DNA from: DAIOEK01 sp963708715
GTDB lineage: Bacteria > Chloroflexota > Anaerolineae > Anaerolineales > Anaerolineaceae
DNA length: 64,000 nt
Assembly: GCA_963708715.1 (NCBI GenBank)
Contig: CAVPSU010000001.1
Coordinates: forward strand, 1,426,001 to 1,490,000
Reading direction: 5' to 3'
Shown: positions 8,948-16,784 of the stretch, in pieces
Position numbering within the stretch: position 1 is the first letter of the stretch
How the letters are laid out: each line of letters begins with the position of its first letter
Program-made: the position numbers and the translations under genes
Notes under the pieces: model-generated
What the model was told of the DNA's origin: nothing
Seen by the model: the letters and a program-made list of their open reading frames with translations, nothing else
Database searches by the model: none

Positions 8948-10846
8948 CTAAAGCGTTACCCATTCAAGCCCAAGGTCTGCCAACCGCTTTGGGGTTGGAA
9001 TGCCCTGGTCAGTCCATTGCATCGTTTGATAATACTGGTCGATAGCTGCTTCTAATTGCGCCTTATCCACAGAGATACCGGCAGTCGGACCTGTGCCTTT
9101 GAGCGGTTCGAAAAACTTGGATGGTAGAGAATCGTTTGCCCGATCAAATCCCTCGCGGGTATTAAATGCTCTCATCATATTAATTCGACGTTCACCCAAT
9201 TCCATCAATTCGTCGAGCGTGACGTCCCACCCTGTGACCGCTTTTACCATTTCAACTGTCTCTTTCGGTCCATAAAGGGTCCATGCCGGTCCCCAAACAA
9301 ACTGGCACAATTCCAGAGTATCGAGCATGCTGTAAAAAACCTGGGTCAGTGTAGCAAATTTGGCTTTCTCCGGTCCAAAATCGCCAGGAGGAGGGGGATT
9401 ATTCAATCCCATCAAAGCCAGTCGCTCAAGATACAAAGGAGCACAGCCTTCTTCATACATCCAGTCGTGCTCACTGGATTGGTGATCCGCGCCAAAACTG
9501 TTGACCGCATAGATCAATCCGAGCGATTTCTTGCACTGGGGCATATGGGCAGGCGATTCTTCGTTCTTGACTGTAATCAAACACTTCTTGGCCTCAGATC
9601 CCCAGCCTTCTGCCGCCCTCGCGGAACCCTCCGAAAGGATCACACCCAACGGGGTGGAGCGGTGAACTATCTGATCCAACACCTGTAACATGACCTGCTT
9701 ATCGCCGAATTTTAAGGTCAAACCACCGGTATCTTTCAACCCGATGATTCCCTTTTCAAAACATTCCATAGCAAACGCGATCGTTGCCCCGCAGGAGATC
9801 GTATCCACTCCCTGTTCATTGCAGACCTGGTTGGCATAGGAAACATACTCAAGATCGTTTACGCCACAGTAAGATCCAAACGTGCCCAGAGTCTCATACT
9901 CAGGTCCACCATAGACTGGATCAATAAGAAGACCATCTTTTTCAGCTTCAACGACACGCTTACAACGGACAACACAGGCATAACACGTCTCCCGTCGTTT
10001 TAAGATCGTGTCAGCCATCGTCTCGCCACTCAAATCGACCGCTGATTCAAAGAGACCTTCACTATAGTTTCGGGTTGGGAAAGTTCCCTGCGCGTTTTGA
10101 TACATGACCACCGACGCTGTCCCAAATTTACCCAATCCATCGACGTCACCATTGTCAGGCAAGGCTTTTACGCCCCACTTGGCCAGTTCGGTTAATTTTT
10201 CGGTATTTGCAATTTCGACTCGTTTGGTACCGCGGACGGCAATGGCTTTCAAATTCTTACTTGCCATAACCAACCCCATACCTGTCCGGCCATTATTACG
10301 ATTTGCCATGTTTACGATGGAGGAGAATCGCACTCCCCTTTCCGCCGCGGGTCCGACCTGAGCTATTTGCGCTTTGGGATCGCCCAATTCAACTTTCAGG
10401 AGTTGGTCAACTTCTTTGGTGGTCTTACCCCATAAGTGGGTTGCATCTCTTAATTCCACCTTCCCGTCTTTGATCCAGAGGTAGACAGGCTTGGGTGATT
10501 TTCCACGAAAAACAAGCCCATCATAACCAGCAAATTTAAATTCCGCCGGAAAGAACCCCCCTGCTTGCGAGTCTCCAATACCACCGCTCATAGGAGATTT
10601 TGCGTTCACATTAATTCGGCTCTGACCAGAAATTGCCGCTCCGGTGGTAACCGATGCCATCATAGTGAGAATATTCTCCGGGGATAAGGGGTCGACTCCA
10701 GCGGGTGTCTCTTTCAAAATGTAATATAAACCCATGGCGCTGCCGCCCATATATTTGCGATAGAAATCCTGTGCGGGTTCTTCGATGTTGATCGAACCTT
10801 CTGTCAGATTTACATGAATAATTTTCCCGTTATATCCATATGGCAT
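8948..10846 (-). CDS. Aldehyde:ferredoxin oxidoreductase (tungsten/molybdenum AOR)
   Basis: 632 residues, a full-length AOR. The N-terminal bis-pterin-binding domain shows the family's SPMSGGIGDSQAGGFFPAE signature (84-102). The [4Fe-4S] ligands are present as C288-x2-C291-x3-C295 with the distal Cys514 in LELCQFVW, and AGYDGLVFRG supports the assignment. AORs oxidise aldehydes to carboxylic acids with reduction of ferredoxin in the cytoplasm, and run in reverse under some conditions. AGGAGGT precedes the ATG. Located between an aminotransferase and a saccharopine-dehydrogenase-family gene, it offers a ferredoxin-linked route parallel to the acylating dehydrogenase for the same aldehyde (inference). 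Confidence 0.92.
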   Translation of the reverse strand: MPYGYNGKIIHVNLTEGSINIEEPAQDFYRKYMGGSAMGLYYILKETPAGVDPLSPENILTMMASVTTGAAISGQSRINVNAKSPMSGGIGDSQAGGFFPAEFKFAGYDGLVFRGKSPKPVYLWIKDGKVELRDATHLWGKTTKEVDQLLKVELGDPKAQIAQVGPAAERGVRFSSIVNMANRNNGRTGMGLVMASKNLKAIAVRGTKRVEIANTEKLTELAKWGVKALPDNGDVDGLGKFGTASVVMYQNAQGTFPTRNYSEGLFESAVDLSGETMADTILKRRETCYACVVRCKRVVEAEKDGLLIDPVYGGPEYETLGTFGSYCGVNDLEYVSYANQVCNEQGVDTISCGATIAFAMECFEKGIIGLKDTGGLTLKFGDKQVMLQVLDQIVHRSTPLGVILSEGSARAAEGWGSEAKKCLITVKNEESPAHMPQCKKSLGLIYAVNSFGADHQSSEHDWMYEEGCAPLYLERLALMGLNNPPPPGDFGPEKAKFATLTQVFYSMLDTLELCQFVWGPAWTLYGPKETVEMVKAVTGWDVTLDELMELGERRINMMRAFNTREGFDRANDSLPSKFFEPLKGTGPTAGISVDKAQLEAAIDQYYQTMQWTDQGIPTPKRLADLGLEWVTL

Positions 10847-10873
10847 GATCCATACCTCCTACGTTGACAGACG

Positions 10874-10897
10874 CCCCTCCCCGGAGTTGGGGAGGGG
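10874..10897. repeat. GC-rich hairpin between operon genes
   Basis: CCCCTCCCC (10874-10882) pairs with GGGGAGGGG (10889-10897) around a 6-nt loop, in the 153-bp gap between the saccharopine-dehydrogenase-like and AOR genes. There is no U-tract, so it is more likely an mRNA-stability or attenuation element, or a REP-like repeat. A similar hairpin occurs at 51927-51945. Confidence 0.55.
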
Positions 10898-10999
10898 ATG
10901 GGGTCTCCGAAATAATTATGGAGGACATAGTTGGATGTTACAAGTGAATCGAAGACCCCATAACCAAATTTCAACGGTTGATAGCCGGAATCGGAAAGG

Positions 11000-12205
11000 T
11001 TACCACTCCTTAATTGCCCACGGAAAACCATATTCTTCCATCAGATCCATAAATGGGATCGGATCAAAATACTCAGGTCCTTGAACGCCTTTTGCTTTCC
11101 AGACACCCTTATCCAGTAATTCCATCCCGATCACGGCATTGAAAGCGGTTTGTGCGACCACCGATTGGCAATCCAATCGTTTCATACATTCTGCGTTGTC
11201 TGCCACCTGGTAGATATATACATTTTTTTCCTTGCCGTTTTTCGTTCCTTTTACCCAGGTGCCCGCGCACGTTTGACCTTCCATCAAATGACCCAGATGA
11301 GCAGGATCCGGCAGGCATGCTGCAACGACATCACGCGGGGCGACTTCCACATCCTTGACTTTGATCTTTTCTTTGTTATCCAGTCCCAACATGTGGAGGG
11401 TTTTCAAGACACCGATAAATTCATCGCCCAGACCATATTTGAAAGTAACCCGCTTGCATTTAATATAACGTGGAACAAGCAGCACTTCCTCATGTTCAAC
11501 GTTTACGCATTCCACCTTGCCTATCCCACCCGGGAATTCGAAGATTTCCGGCTCAGAGAAGGGTGCGGTTGTGAACCAGTTCTTTCCTTTTTCCCAGATC
11601 ACGGGTGCGTTTAAGCATTCTTCAATAGTGGTCCAGATTGAAAAATTCGGTGCGAAATCGTATCCTCTCACGATCAAATTCGCGCCATCACGAATGCCGA
11701 TCTCTTCAATTTCATCAAACAGATGATCCTGCGCGTACCGGGCAAATACATCCGCCATACCAGGTTCGACACCCAGACCAAGCAGCGCCAGATTACCTTT
11801 TTTCTCCCATTTTTCCGCTCGCTCGAACTGGTAATCGCCTAATTTGATGCCGGTTTTATGATGTGGATCAGTGGGATGCGGTTCAGATAAGGTCATTGCC
11901 ATATCCATGTAGTTGCATCCAACATTGAATGCCGCGTCAAAGATCGGTACATTGAAACTTGGATCGCAGGCGTTCATAATGAGATCAACCTGATATTTCC
12001 TGGCTAACCCTTCAATCATCTCCTGCTGGTTGGCGTCCAGGAATTCCACCGGGAATTTAGTTTTATCTGGTAATTTTGCCTGAACTTCTTCCGCTCGCGC
12101 CTTGTTGTAGTCCGCCAGGACCATCAGTTTCAACCAGGGTCGTTTGGATGCGATCACTGCAATTGCTTCACCTACTCCACCAACACCAACAAGTAATACC
12201 TTCAT
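11000..12205 (-). CDS. Saccharopine dehydrogenase family oxidoreductase
   Basis: 401 residues from the ATG at 12205, chosen over an upstream ATG at 12244 because AAGGAGT lies just before it and the Rossmann motif begins at once (MKVLLVGVGGVGEA). The N-terminal NAD(P) domain is followed by the saccharopine-dehydrogenase C-terminal catalytic domain (GVEPGMADVFARYA; PNFSIWTTIEECL). Related enzymes include saccharopine dehydrogenase, carboxynorspermidine synthase and L-lysine 6-dehydrogenase. The exact reaction is unknown, but the operon context (amino-acid permease, aminotransferase) suggests reductive or oxidative amine chemistry in amino-acid breakdown. Confidence 0.8.
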   Translation of the reverse strand: MKVLLVGVGGVGEAIAVIASKRPWLKLMVLADYNKARAEEVQAKLPDKTKFPVEFLDANQQEMIEGLARKYQVDLIMNACDPSFNVPIFDAAFNVGCNYMDMAMTLSEPHPTDPHHKTGIKLGDYQFERAEKWEKKGNLALLGLGVEPGMADVFARYAQDHLFDEIEEIGIRDGANLIVRGYDFAPNFSIWTTIEECLNAPVIWEKGKNWFTTAPFSEPEIFEFPGGIGKVECVNVEHEEVLLVPRYIKCKRVTFKYGLGDEFIGVLKTLHMLGLDNKEKIKVKDVEVAPRDVVAACLPDPAHLGHLMEGQTCAGTWVKGTKNGKEKNVYIYQVADNAECMKRLDCQSVVAQTAFNAVIGMELLDKGVWKAKGVQGPEYFDPIPFMDLMEEYGFPWAIKEW

Positions 12206-12240
12206 TTTGAACTCCTTTTTGATAGTTTTTCTGCGATGGA

Positions 12241-13839
12241 TCAATCATCTACCGTATTCAGGACGTATGGATCGACATCGGGCACACCCTTCTTGACCCA
12301 TTTCCGAATTGGGAAATATAAGATTGCACCGACGAGCATGGCAATGAGTCCCCACCCAATGGAGGATTCCCAGCCAAAATCAGTGACCTGGCTCACAATT
12401 GCCAGAGTGATGATCGAAAGTGGGGCAACAACGATATAGATCAACCCGATAACACCGCCAGGGACTCGAGTTCGTGGCAATTCTGGTTTCTTGACCCGAA
12501 GAGCTACCAGGGCGAGTATCTCTGCCATCAGAACCAGCATATTTAAGAAGACATCAATGACTACCAGGTTCTGAAAGGCTGAAGTGGAAAAAATTAGGAA
12601 GAACACTCCGCACACGATGATGGATACCCAGGGTGTGCCATACTTCGGGTGGACTTTGTTAAGCCACTGTGGCATCATGCCGTCCTCTGCCATCGCATAA
12701 GGTACTCGTGTTCCACCAAGACCGTTACCGATGAATAATCCGATCATGGAGAAGATTGCTGAAAGACCAACAATGGCGCCGAGGAAGTAAGACAATGGGC
12801 TATCTTTGCCCGCTATTTTGTCGCCAATTACGTGGGCGATGGTGGGGAATTCCCAACCTGCATCGACGGTCGGATCAACACCCATCGCATCGATTTGTTC
12901 ATTGCTAACCCCATAATCATTCAGGACAGGTCCTATGCCTTCGCCGGATTCATATTCTTCTATACCCCAGACCTGGTATTTCCCATTCTCCCCAGCACCG
13001 CCGTACAACCCGGCGATGGTCGGAATGGAGTAAGAAAGAATGGCGGCAACCAAGACCAGAGCCATGGCTCGTGGATAAGTCTTCTTCGGTTCCTTAATTT
13101 CATCACCTGCCGCTGTCGGTAATTCCCACCCCATGAAGTTCCACATGGCGACGTAAATTCCCACGCTCATGGCTCCAAAGATGTTGGCAGGAGTCACTTC
13201 TGCCCCACCAGCCAGGAATGGGATATTCGGAGTGGTACCTGAAGATATCCAAGCGTAGATACCAAAGCCAGACATGATCACCAAGGGGATGATCATAAGT
13301 AGACCAAGCCAGTTTGTGGTCAATCCGGAAAGTCTTGCACCCCGCAGGTTGAGGAACGATACTGTGACGATCAAGATCGCGGCAACTATCCAGGACAGGA
13401 GATCAGATGAAAACTCGACTCCCCCAATCGTGGCGCCCTCGCCGAGTTCGGGTATGAAGTAACTCAAATACCAGGCGGTCCAAACCGGGTAGATGGAAAC
13501 ATCCACCCACGAGACGACCCAGTTCATCCAGCCGGACATGAATCCCGCGAATGGCCCAAACGCTTGCTTAACCCAGTGATAGTATCCACCTTCCACCGGC
13601 ATCATCGATTGCATCTCACGAACCATCAGCATGTTTGGAATACTGAAAACCAATGGGGTGACTACCATCAACAGCAATGCCAGCCCAGGACCGGATAAGC
13701 CTACCATTGGTTCCGCGCCAAATGCACCACCGCAGACGGTAAAGTAGATCAAACCGAAAAGGGGTAGCAGGGTGAGTTCCCTTTTGAGCTTGCTCTTTTC
13801 TTTACTGATCGCAGCTTCCTTACTGATATCAATTTCCAT
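12241..13839 (-). CDS. APC-superfamily amino-acid permease
   Basis: 532 residues with about 12 membrane segments and a large hydrophilic insert of roughly 70 residues between TM7 and TM8 (containing the GGAGENGKYQVWG and GVDPTVDAG segments). N-terminal PLFGLIYFTVCGGAFGAEP is the APC substrate/Na-site segment of TM1, and PVEGGYYHWVKQAFGPFAGF is the conserved TM2-3 region. It resembles archaeal and bacterial APC transporters and glutamate/GABA antiporters. AAGGAGGA precedes the ATG. As the first gene of the catabolic operon it probably imports its substrate; which amino acid is unknown. Confidence 0.88.
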   Translation of the reverse strand: MEIDISKEAAISKEKSKLKRELTLLPLFGLIYFTVCGGAFGAEPMVGLSGPGLALLLMVVTPLVFSIPNMLMVREMQSMMPVEGGYYHWVKQAFGPFAGFMSGWMNWVVSWVDVSIYPVWTAWYLSYFIPELGEGATIGGVEFSSDLLSWIVAAILIVTVSFLNLRGARLSGLTTNWLGLLMIIPLVIMSGFGIYAWISSGTTPNIPFLAGGAEVTPANIFGAMSVGIYVAMWNFMGWELPTAAGDEIKEPKKTYPRAMALVLVAAILSYSIPTIAGLYGGAGENGKYQVWGIEEYESGEGIGPVLNDYGVSNEQIDAMGVDPTVDAGWEFPTIAHVIGDKIAGKDSPLSYFLGAIVGLSAIFSMIGLFIGNGLGGTRVPYAMAEDGMMPQWLNKVHPKYGTPWVSIIVCGVFFLIFSTSAFQNLVVIDVFLNMLVLMAEILALVALRVKKPELPRTRVPGGVIGLIYIVVAPLSIITLAIVSQVTDFGWESSIGWGLIAMLVGAILYFPIRKWVKKGVPDVDPYVLNTVDD

Positions 13840-13954
13840 TTCGTCCTCCTTAGATTGGTTAGCTGATATTTTTTATTTCCGGATACATTCGACGATACTA
13901 TTGGCCCGGAGTTAGCCAAAACAGCGTATACCAATAAGATAAAGTTGGATAAAA

Positions 13955-13980
13955 AAACATTCAGTTCAATCTGAATGTTT
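13955..13980 (-). terminator. Intrinsic terminator overlapping the Lrp-type stop codon
   Basis: A 10-bp stem (13955-13964 with 13971-13980, AAACATTCAG) is followed on the minus strand by seven T (A-run 13951-13957). It begins inside the last codons of the regulator gene and would keep lrp transcription out of the permease gene. Confidence 0.85.
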
Positions 13981-14445
13981 TACACAAATGGAAGGGATTG
14001 GCCAGCATTGATCATCCTTAATAATTAAAGGAACGAAAGATGTGTGTGTTCGACGGACGCCTGGAATCCGGCTGATGATATCGGTTACAAAGGTATAGAG
14101 CTCTTCATTGTCCCGGGCAAATATCTGCACACTGATATCCCTTTCGCCCGTTGCGCATGCCACATAGCTGACGGTCTCATGCTCGGCAATTTTCCGGGCG
14201 ACATCCAATACCTGACCCGGCTCTACCTCGATAAACACATCTGCGATAACAGCAAAACCAAGCTGTTTTGCATCTACATTAGCTCGGATATCAATGATAC
14301 CTTTTCGGACGAGACGATCGATCCGATAACGGACAGCCCGTTCGGTAATACCACCGATCCTGCGGGCGATCTCAACACAAGACATCCGCCCATCTTCGAT
14401 GAGCAAATCTGATATTTTCTTGTCGAGTTCGTCGATTTTCGACAT
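13966..14445 (-). CDS. Lrp/AsnC family transcriptional regulator
   Basis: 159 residues. An N-terminal winged HTH (LDKKISDLLIEDGRMSCVEIARRIG, then ITERAVRYRIDRLVRKGII) precedes an effector-binding RAM domain (ADVFIEVEPGQVLDVARKIAEH; GERDISVQIFA). Lrp-type proteins form octamers and respond to amino acids. It lies 126 bp upstream of the APC permease operon on the same strand but is cut off by its own terminator, so it is probably the separately transcribed, substrate-responsive regulator of that operon. GAGG precedes the ATG. Confidence 0.9.
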   Translation of the reverse strand: MSKIDELDKKISDLLIEDGRMSCVEIARRIGGITERAVRYRIDRLVRKGIIDIRANVDAKQLGFAVIADVFIEVEPGQVLDVARKIAEHETVSYVACATGERDISVQIFARDNEELYTFVTDIISRIPGVRRTHTSFVPLIIKDDQCWPIPSICVKHSD

Positions 14446-14520
14446 AAAACCTCAATAATCATGCTGATATATACACTAATTATAAATATATAAACATTAA
14501 TTACAAGTCGTTTTCCAAAT

Positions 14521-14548
14521 AAAAACAGACCCAATTGGGTCTGTTTTT
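14521..14548 (-). terminator. Intrinsic terminator
   Basis: A near-perfect 28-bp palindrome (AAAAACAGACCCAA and its complement) lies just downstream of the esterase-like lipoprotein gene. The stem itself ends in T5 on the minus strand. Confidence 0.85.
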
Positions 14549-14569
14549 CACTCAAGCGATAGGATGAGG

Positions 14570-15595
14570 CTACTTCTTCATGTTTTGGAGGAAGAAAGCG
14601 AAGATGGTCTCAGTTGCCGGGACGTCTGGTGCCTTGCTGGTCTTGGGGGTTCCACCCAGATACCAGGCGTGAGTTCCAGCCCAGATGGAGATGGTTTCAA
14701 GTGTGGTTCCGCCATTACAGTTTTCCCACTGATGCCTTTGAACATTTTCGTTGCGGGTGATCTTTACTTGAGGACTACCTTCACAACCATTTGAGGTTTT
14801 CCAATACGATTCAGCCGCACCAAAGGATAGATATCCCGCCCCGTCTTTCTCTTTGGGCTTGTCTGAACCATAACCAATGACCTTGTCTTTCATGCCATGA
14901 ATGAAGATCACCGAAAGTGGTCCAGTGGCAGGTTGGATCATAACTGGGTCTGCGCCTTTTTCGGCGCGATAACCAACCGCACCACCAACGACACCAACTG
15001 CTGAAAAGTCGGACGCCATGGTTGATCCGATCTGATATGCCATAATACCGCCTGTTCCAAACCCAGATGCAAAGATCTTCTTTGGATCGATATTAAAGGA
15101 TTGTTGGATCTGGGCAACCAGGGTCTGCAAGAAGAGCAGATCGTTGGCTCCGCTTGCTCCAGTAAGACCGGTATTCCAGGTCGGATTTTCACCCAGGGCA
15201 TCAGGCAATACGACCACGTATCCGTTTGGATCGGTATATTTCAAGAATTCAGTCATCTTGAGGAATTTATTCGCTGTCATTCCGTCATCGGGGAACAATA
15301 CCATCAACCCGACTGGGTCCGAACCGGAATAGGACGCTGGTACATGCAACGTGTAAGTACGGGTTTTCGCCGCATCCAGTGTCTCCCCATCGACATTGAT
15401 CGTCAAGACATAATCTCCCGGAGGGGTCGGGGTTGTTTTTGCCTTAAATAGGCTGGCGCCAAACCAACTTTTCTTGGCTTTGGCGTTTCCTGTATCCAGG
15501 CTGGAATTCTGTGAAGGCGCAGCCCGTGTGCAACTGGATAGAGCCAGTGCCGCCAGTATCAAGCCGATGAAAAATTTCTTTAATTTGTCTAACAT
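14570..15595 (-). CDS. PHB-depolymerase/LpqC-like lipoprotein lacking the catalytic Ser
   Basis: 341 residues from the ATG at 15595 (AGGAGTG upstream; an earlier ATG at 15658 would bury the signal peptide). A lipoprotein signal ends in LSSC with lipid-anchored Cys22. The rest matches secreted polyester/feruloyl esterases: TYTLHVPASYSG, VVLPDALG, HGMKDKVIGY (acid Asp) and WAGTHAWYLGG (His). The nucleophile elbow, normally GLSNGG, reads G178-F-G-T-G-G183, so the catalytic Ser is replaced by Gly180. The fold looks intact but classical hydrolase activity is unlikely; a binding role is possible. Confidence 0.75.
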   Translation of the reverse strand: MLDKLKKFFIGLILAALALSSCTRAAPSQNSSLDTGNAKAKKSWFGASLFKAKTTPTPPGDYVLTINVDGETLDAAKTRTYTLHVPASYSGSDPVGLMVLFPDDGMTANKFLKMTEFLKYTDPNGYVVVLPDALGENPTWNTGLTGASGANDLLFLQTLVAQIQQSFNIDPKKIFASGFGTGGIMAYQIGSTMASDFSAVGVVGGAVGYRAEKGADPVMIQPATGPLSVIFIHGMKDKVIGYGSDKPKEKDGAGYLSFGAAESYWKTSNGCEGSPQVKITRNENVQRHQWENCNGGTTLETISIWAGTHAWYLGGTPKTSKAPDVPATETIFAFFLQNMKK

Positions 15596-15812
15596 AGCCA
15601 CACTCCTGATAGGATTGACATAAATCCTGCATCTCAATTTGTGCAAGATTATTGCCAAAATCAGGTTAACCCACGGCGATTGTCTTAAGCAAAGTCATTC
15701 CGGAGAATGAGTATTACGGATGATTGATGCGGACCAAGGCATGTATATTTTCCACCATTGACTTTTGATGGAAAGATGGTCATATTGATCATGAATTAGG
15801 CAGGAAAATGAA

Positions 15813-15846
15813 AGAACAGACCATGAAGAATTCCATGGTCTGTTCT
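15813..15846 (-). terminator. Hairpin downstream of the DUF4380 gene
   Basis: A 13-bp perfect inverted repeat (15813-15825 with 15834-15846, AGAACAGACCATG) sits 24 bp past the stop. A modest T-rich tail follows on the minus strand, consistent with an intrinsic terminator. Confidence 0.7.
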
Positions 15847-15869
15847 AAGGTACCGATCAAGCTGGGTTC

Positions 15870-16745
15870 TCACATACTCTGGTTGATTTTTTCAAACAAC
15901 TCATCCGGGGAACCTTCGAAGTGGAACATTTCCCACTCCTCTACATGTTTACTCCAATGACCTGGATGAAGAGTCTCGAGTGATCCAAGTGACTCTAGTT
16001 CAATGAACTTCCCATTTGTATAGATTTCCAGGTTACAACCCAGATCGGGATAATTGATGGAAGGTCCAAAAAACGATTTTTTGGTAAATACGGTGTTGTC
16101 CTTTAAATAACCCAACCAACTAAATGGTGCTCTTGTGCCAAGCTTGAATGGAACAAGCACGGTTGGGTCAGCATGGATCAAGAGTCGCTCATCCCGAATT
16201 TCCAGACGAGAGTCTTGTAATTGGGTGTATGGCCAGAATGTAATGGATCGGTCAGGGGTCAAACCATTTGAATCGTTGACTCCCTTACGCAAAGGTAGGA
16301 TAGCTGTGCCGCCGGGTTGTAACATGGTAATAGCCCAGGGCGCGCATCGAATTGGGAGGGAAGAATCATTCCGTACGGAATGAGTGATTCGAATGATCGG
16401 TTTGGTATCATGCATTGATAGCATAACTTCTTTATGCAAATGGAACGGCGCCTGCCCATCTCTTCGTAACACTACAGAAGTACCGTCTCGACTCACCTGG
16501 ACGCCAAAATCATCAGGCTGATAGCACATCTCATAAGATTCCGGCGCGATCCAGAAACGATGTCCCCCACGGATATGATAATTCCCCACAGGAGTATCCA
16601 GCACCAGATCTGGAGTTTCACTGAACAGGCTGACTCCGGTCGGTTTATGGATAAAGCGGACGATCCGTGGTCCTGCTTCCAGTAAGAACTCCAACGAATA
16701 GTACGGGTTCTCGAGTACACCGGTTTCCAATCCAAAAAAGCTCAT
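15870..16745 (-). CDS. DUF4380 / aldose-epimerase-like beta-sandwich protein
   Basis: 291 residues without signal peptide or membrane segment. The sequence has the layout of galactose-mutarotase-like beta-sandwich proteins of the DUF4380 type: an early EFLLEAGPRIVRF strand, GGHRFWIAPE (about 80-89) and a central CAPWAITMLQPGG segment. Members have no assigned reaction; a sugar-binding or epimerase-like role would suit the neighbouring GH94 phosphorylase gene 40 bp upstream. GGGAG precedes the ATG. Family placement is by pattern only. Confidence 0.6.
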   Translation of the reverse strand: MSFFGLETGVLENPYYSLEFLLEAGPRIVRFIHKPTGVSLFSETPDLVLDTPVGNYHIRGGHRFWIAPESYEMCYQPDDFGVQVSRDGTSVVLRRDGQAPFHLHKEVMLSMHDTKPIIRITHSVRNDSSLPIRCAPWAITMLQPGGTAILPLRKGVNDSNGLTPDRSITFWPYTQLQDSRLEIRDERLLIHADPTVLVPFKLGTRAPFSWLGYLKDNTVFTKKSFFGPSINYPDLGCNLEIYTNGKFIELESLGSLETLHPGHWSKHVEEWEMFHFEGSPDELFEKINQSM

Positions 16746-16784
16746 AATTTCTCCCGAAGCTCTGATATCAATTGATCGTGAGCA

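Noticed and set aside
10847..11031. Small ORFs between the AOR and saccharopine-dehydrogenase-like genes
   Set aside because: They run through the GC-rich hairpin, lack ribosome-binding sites and overlap gene ends.
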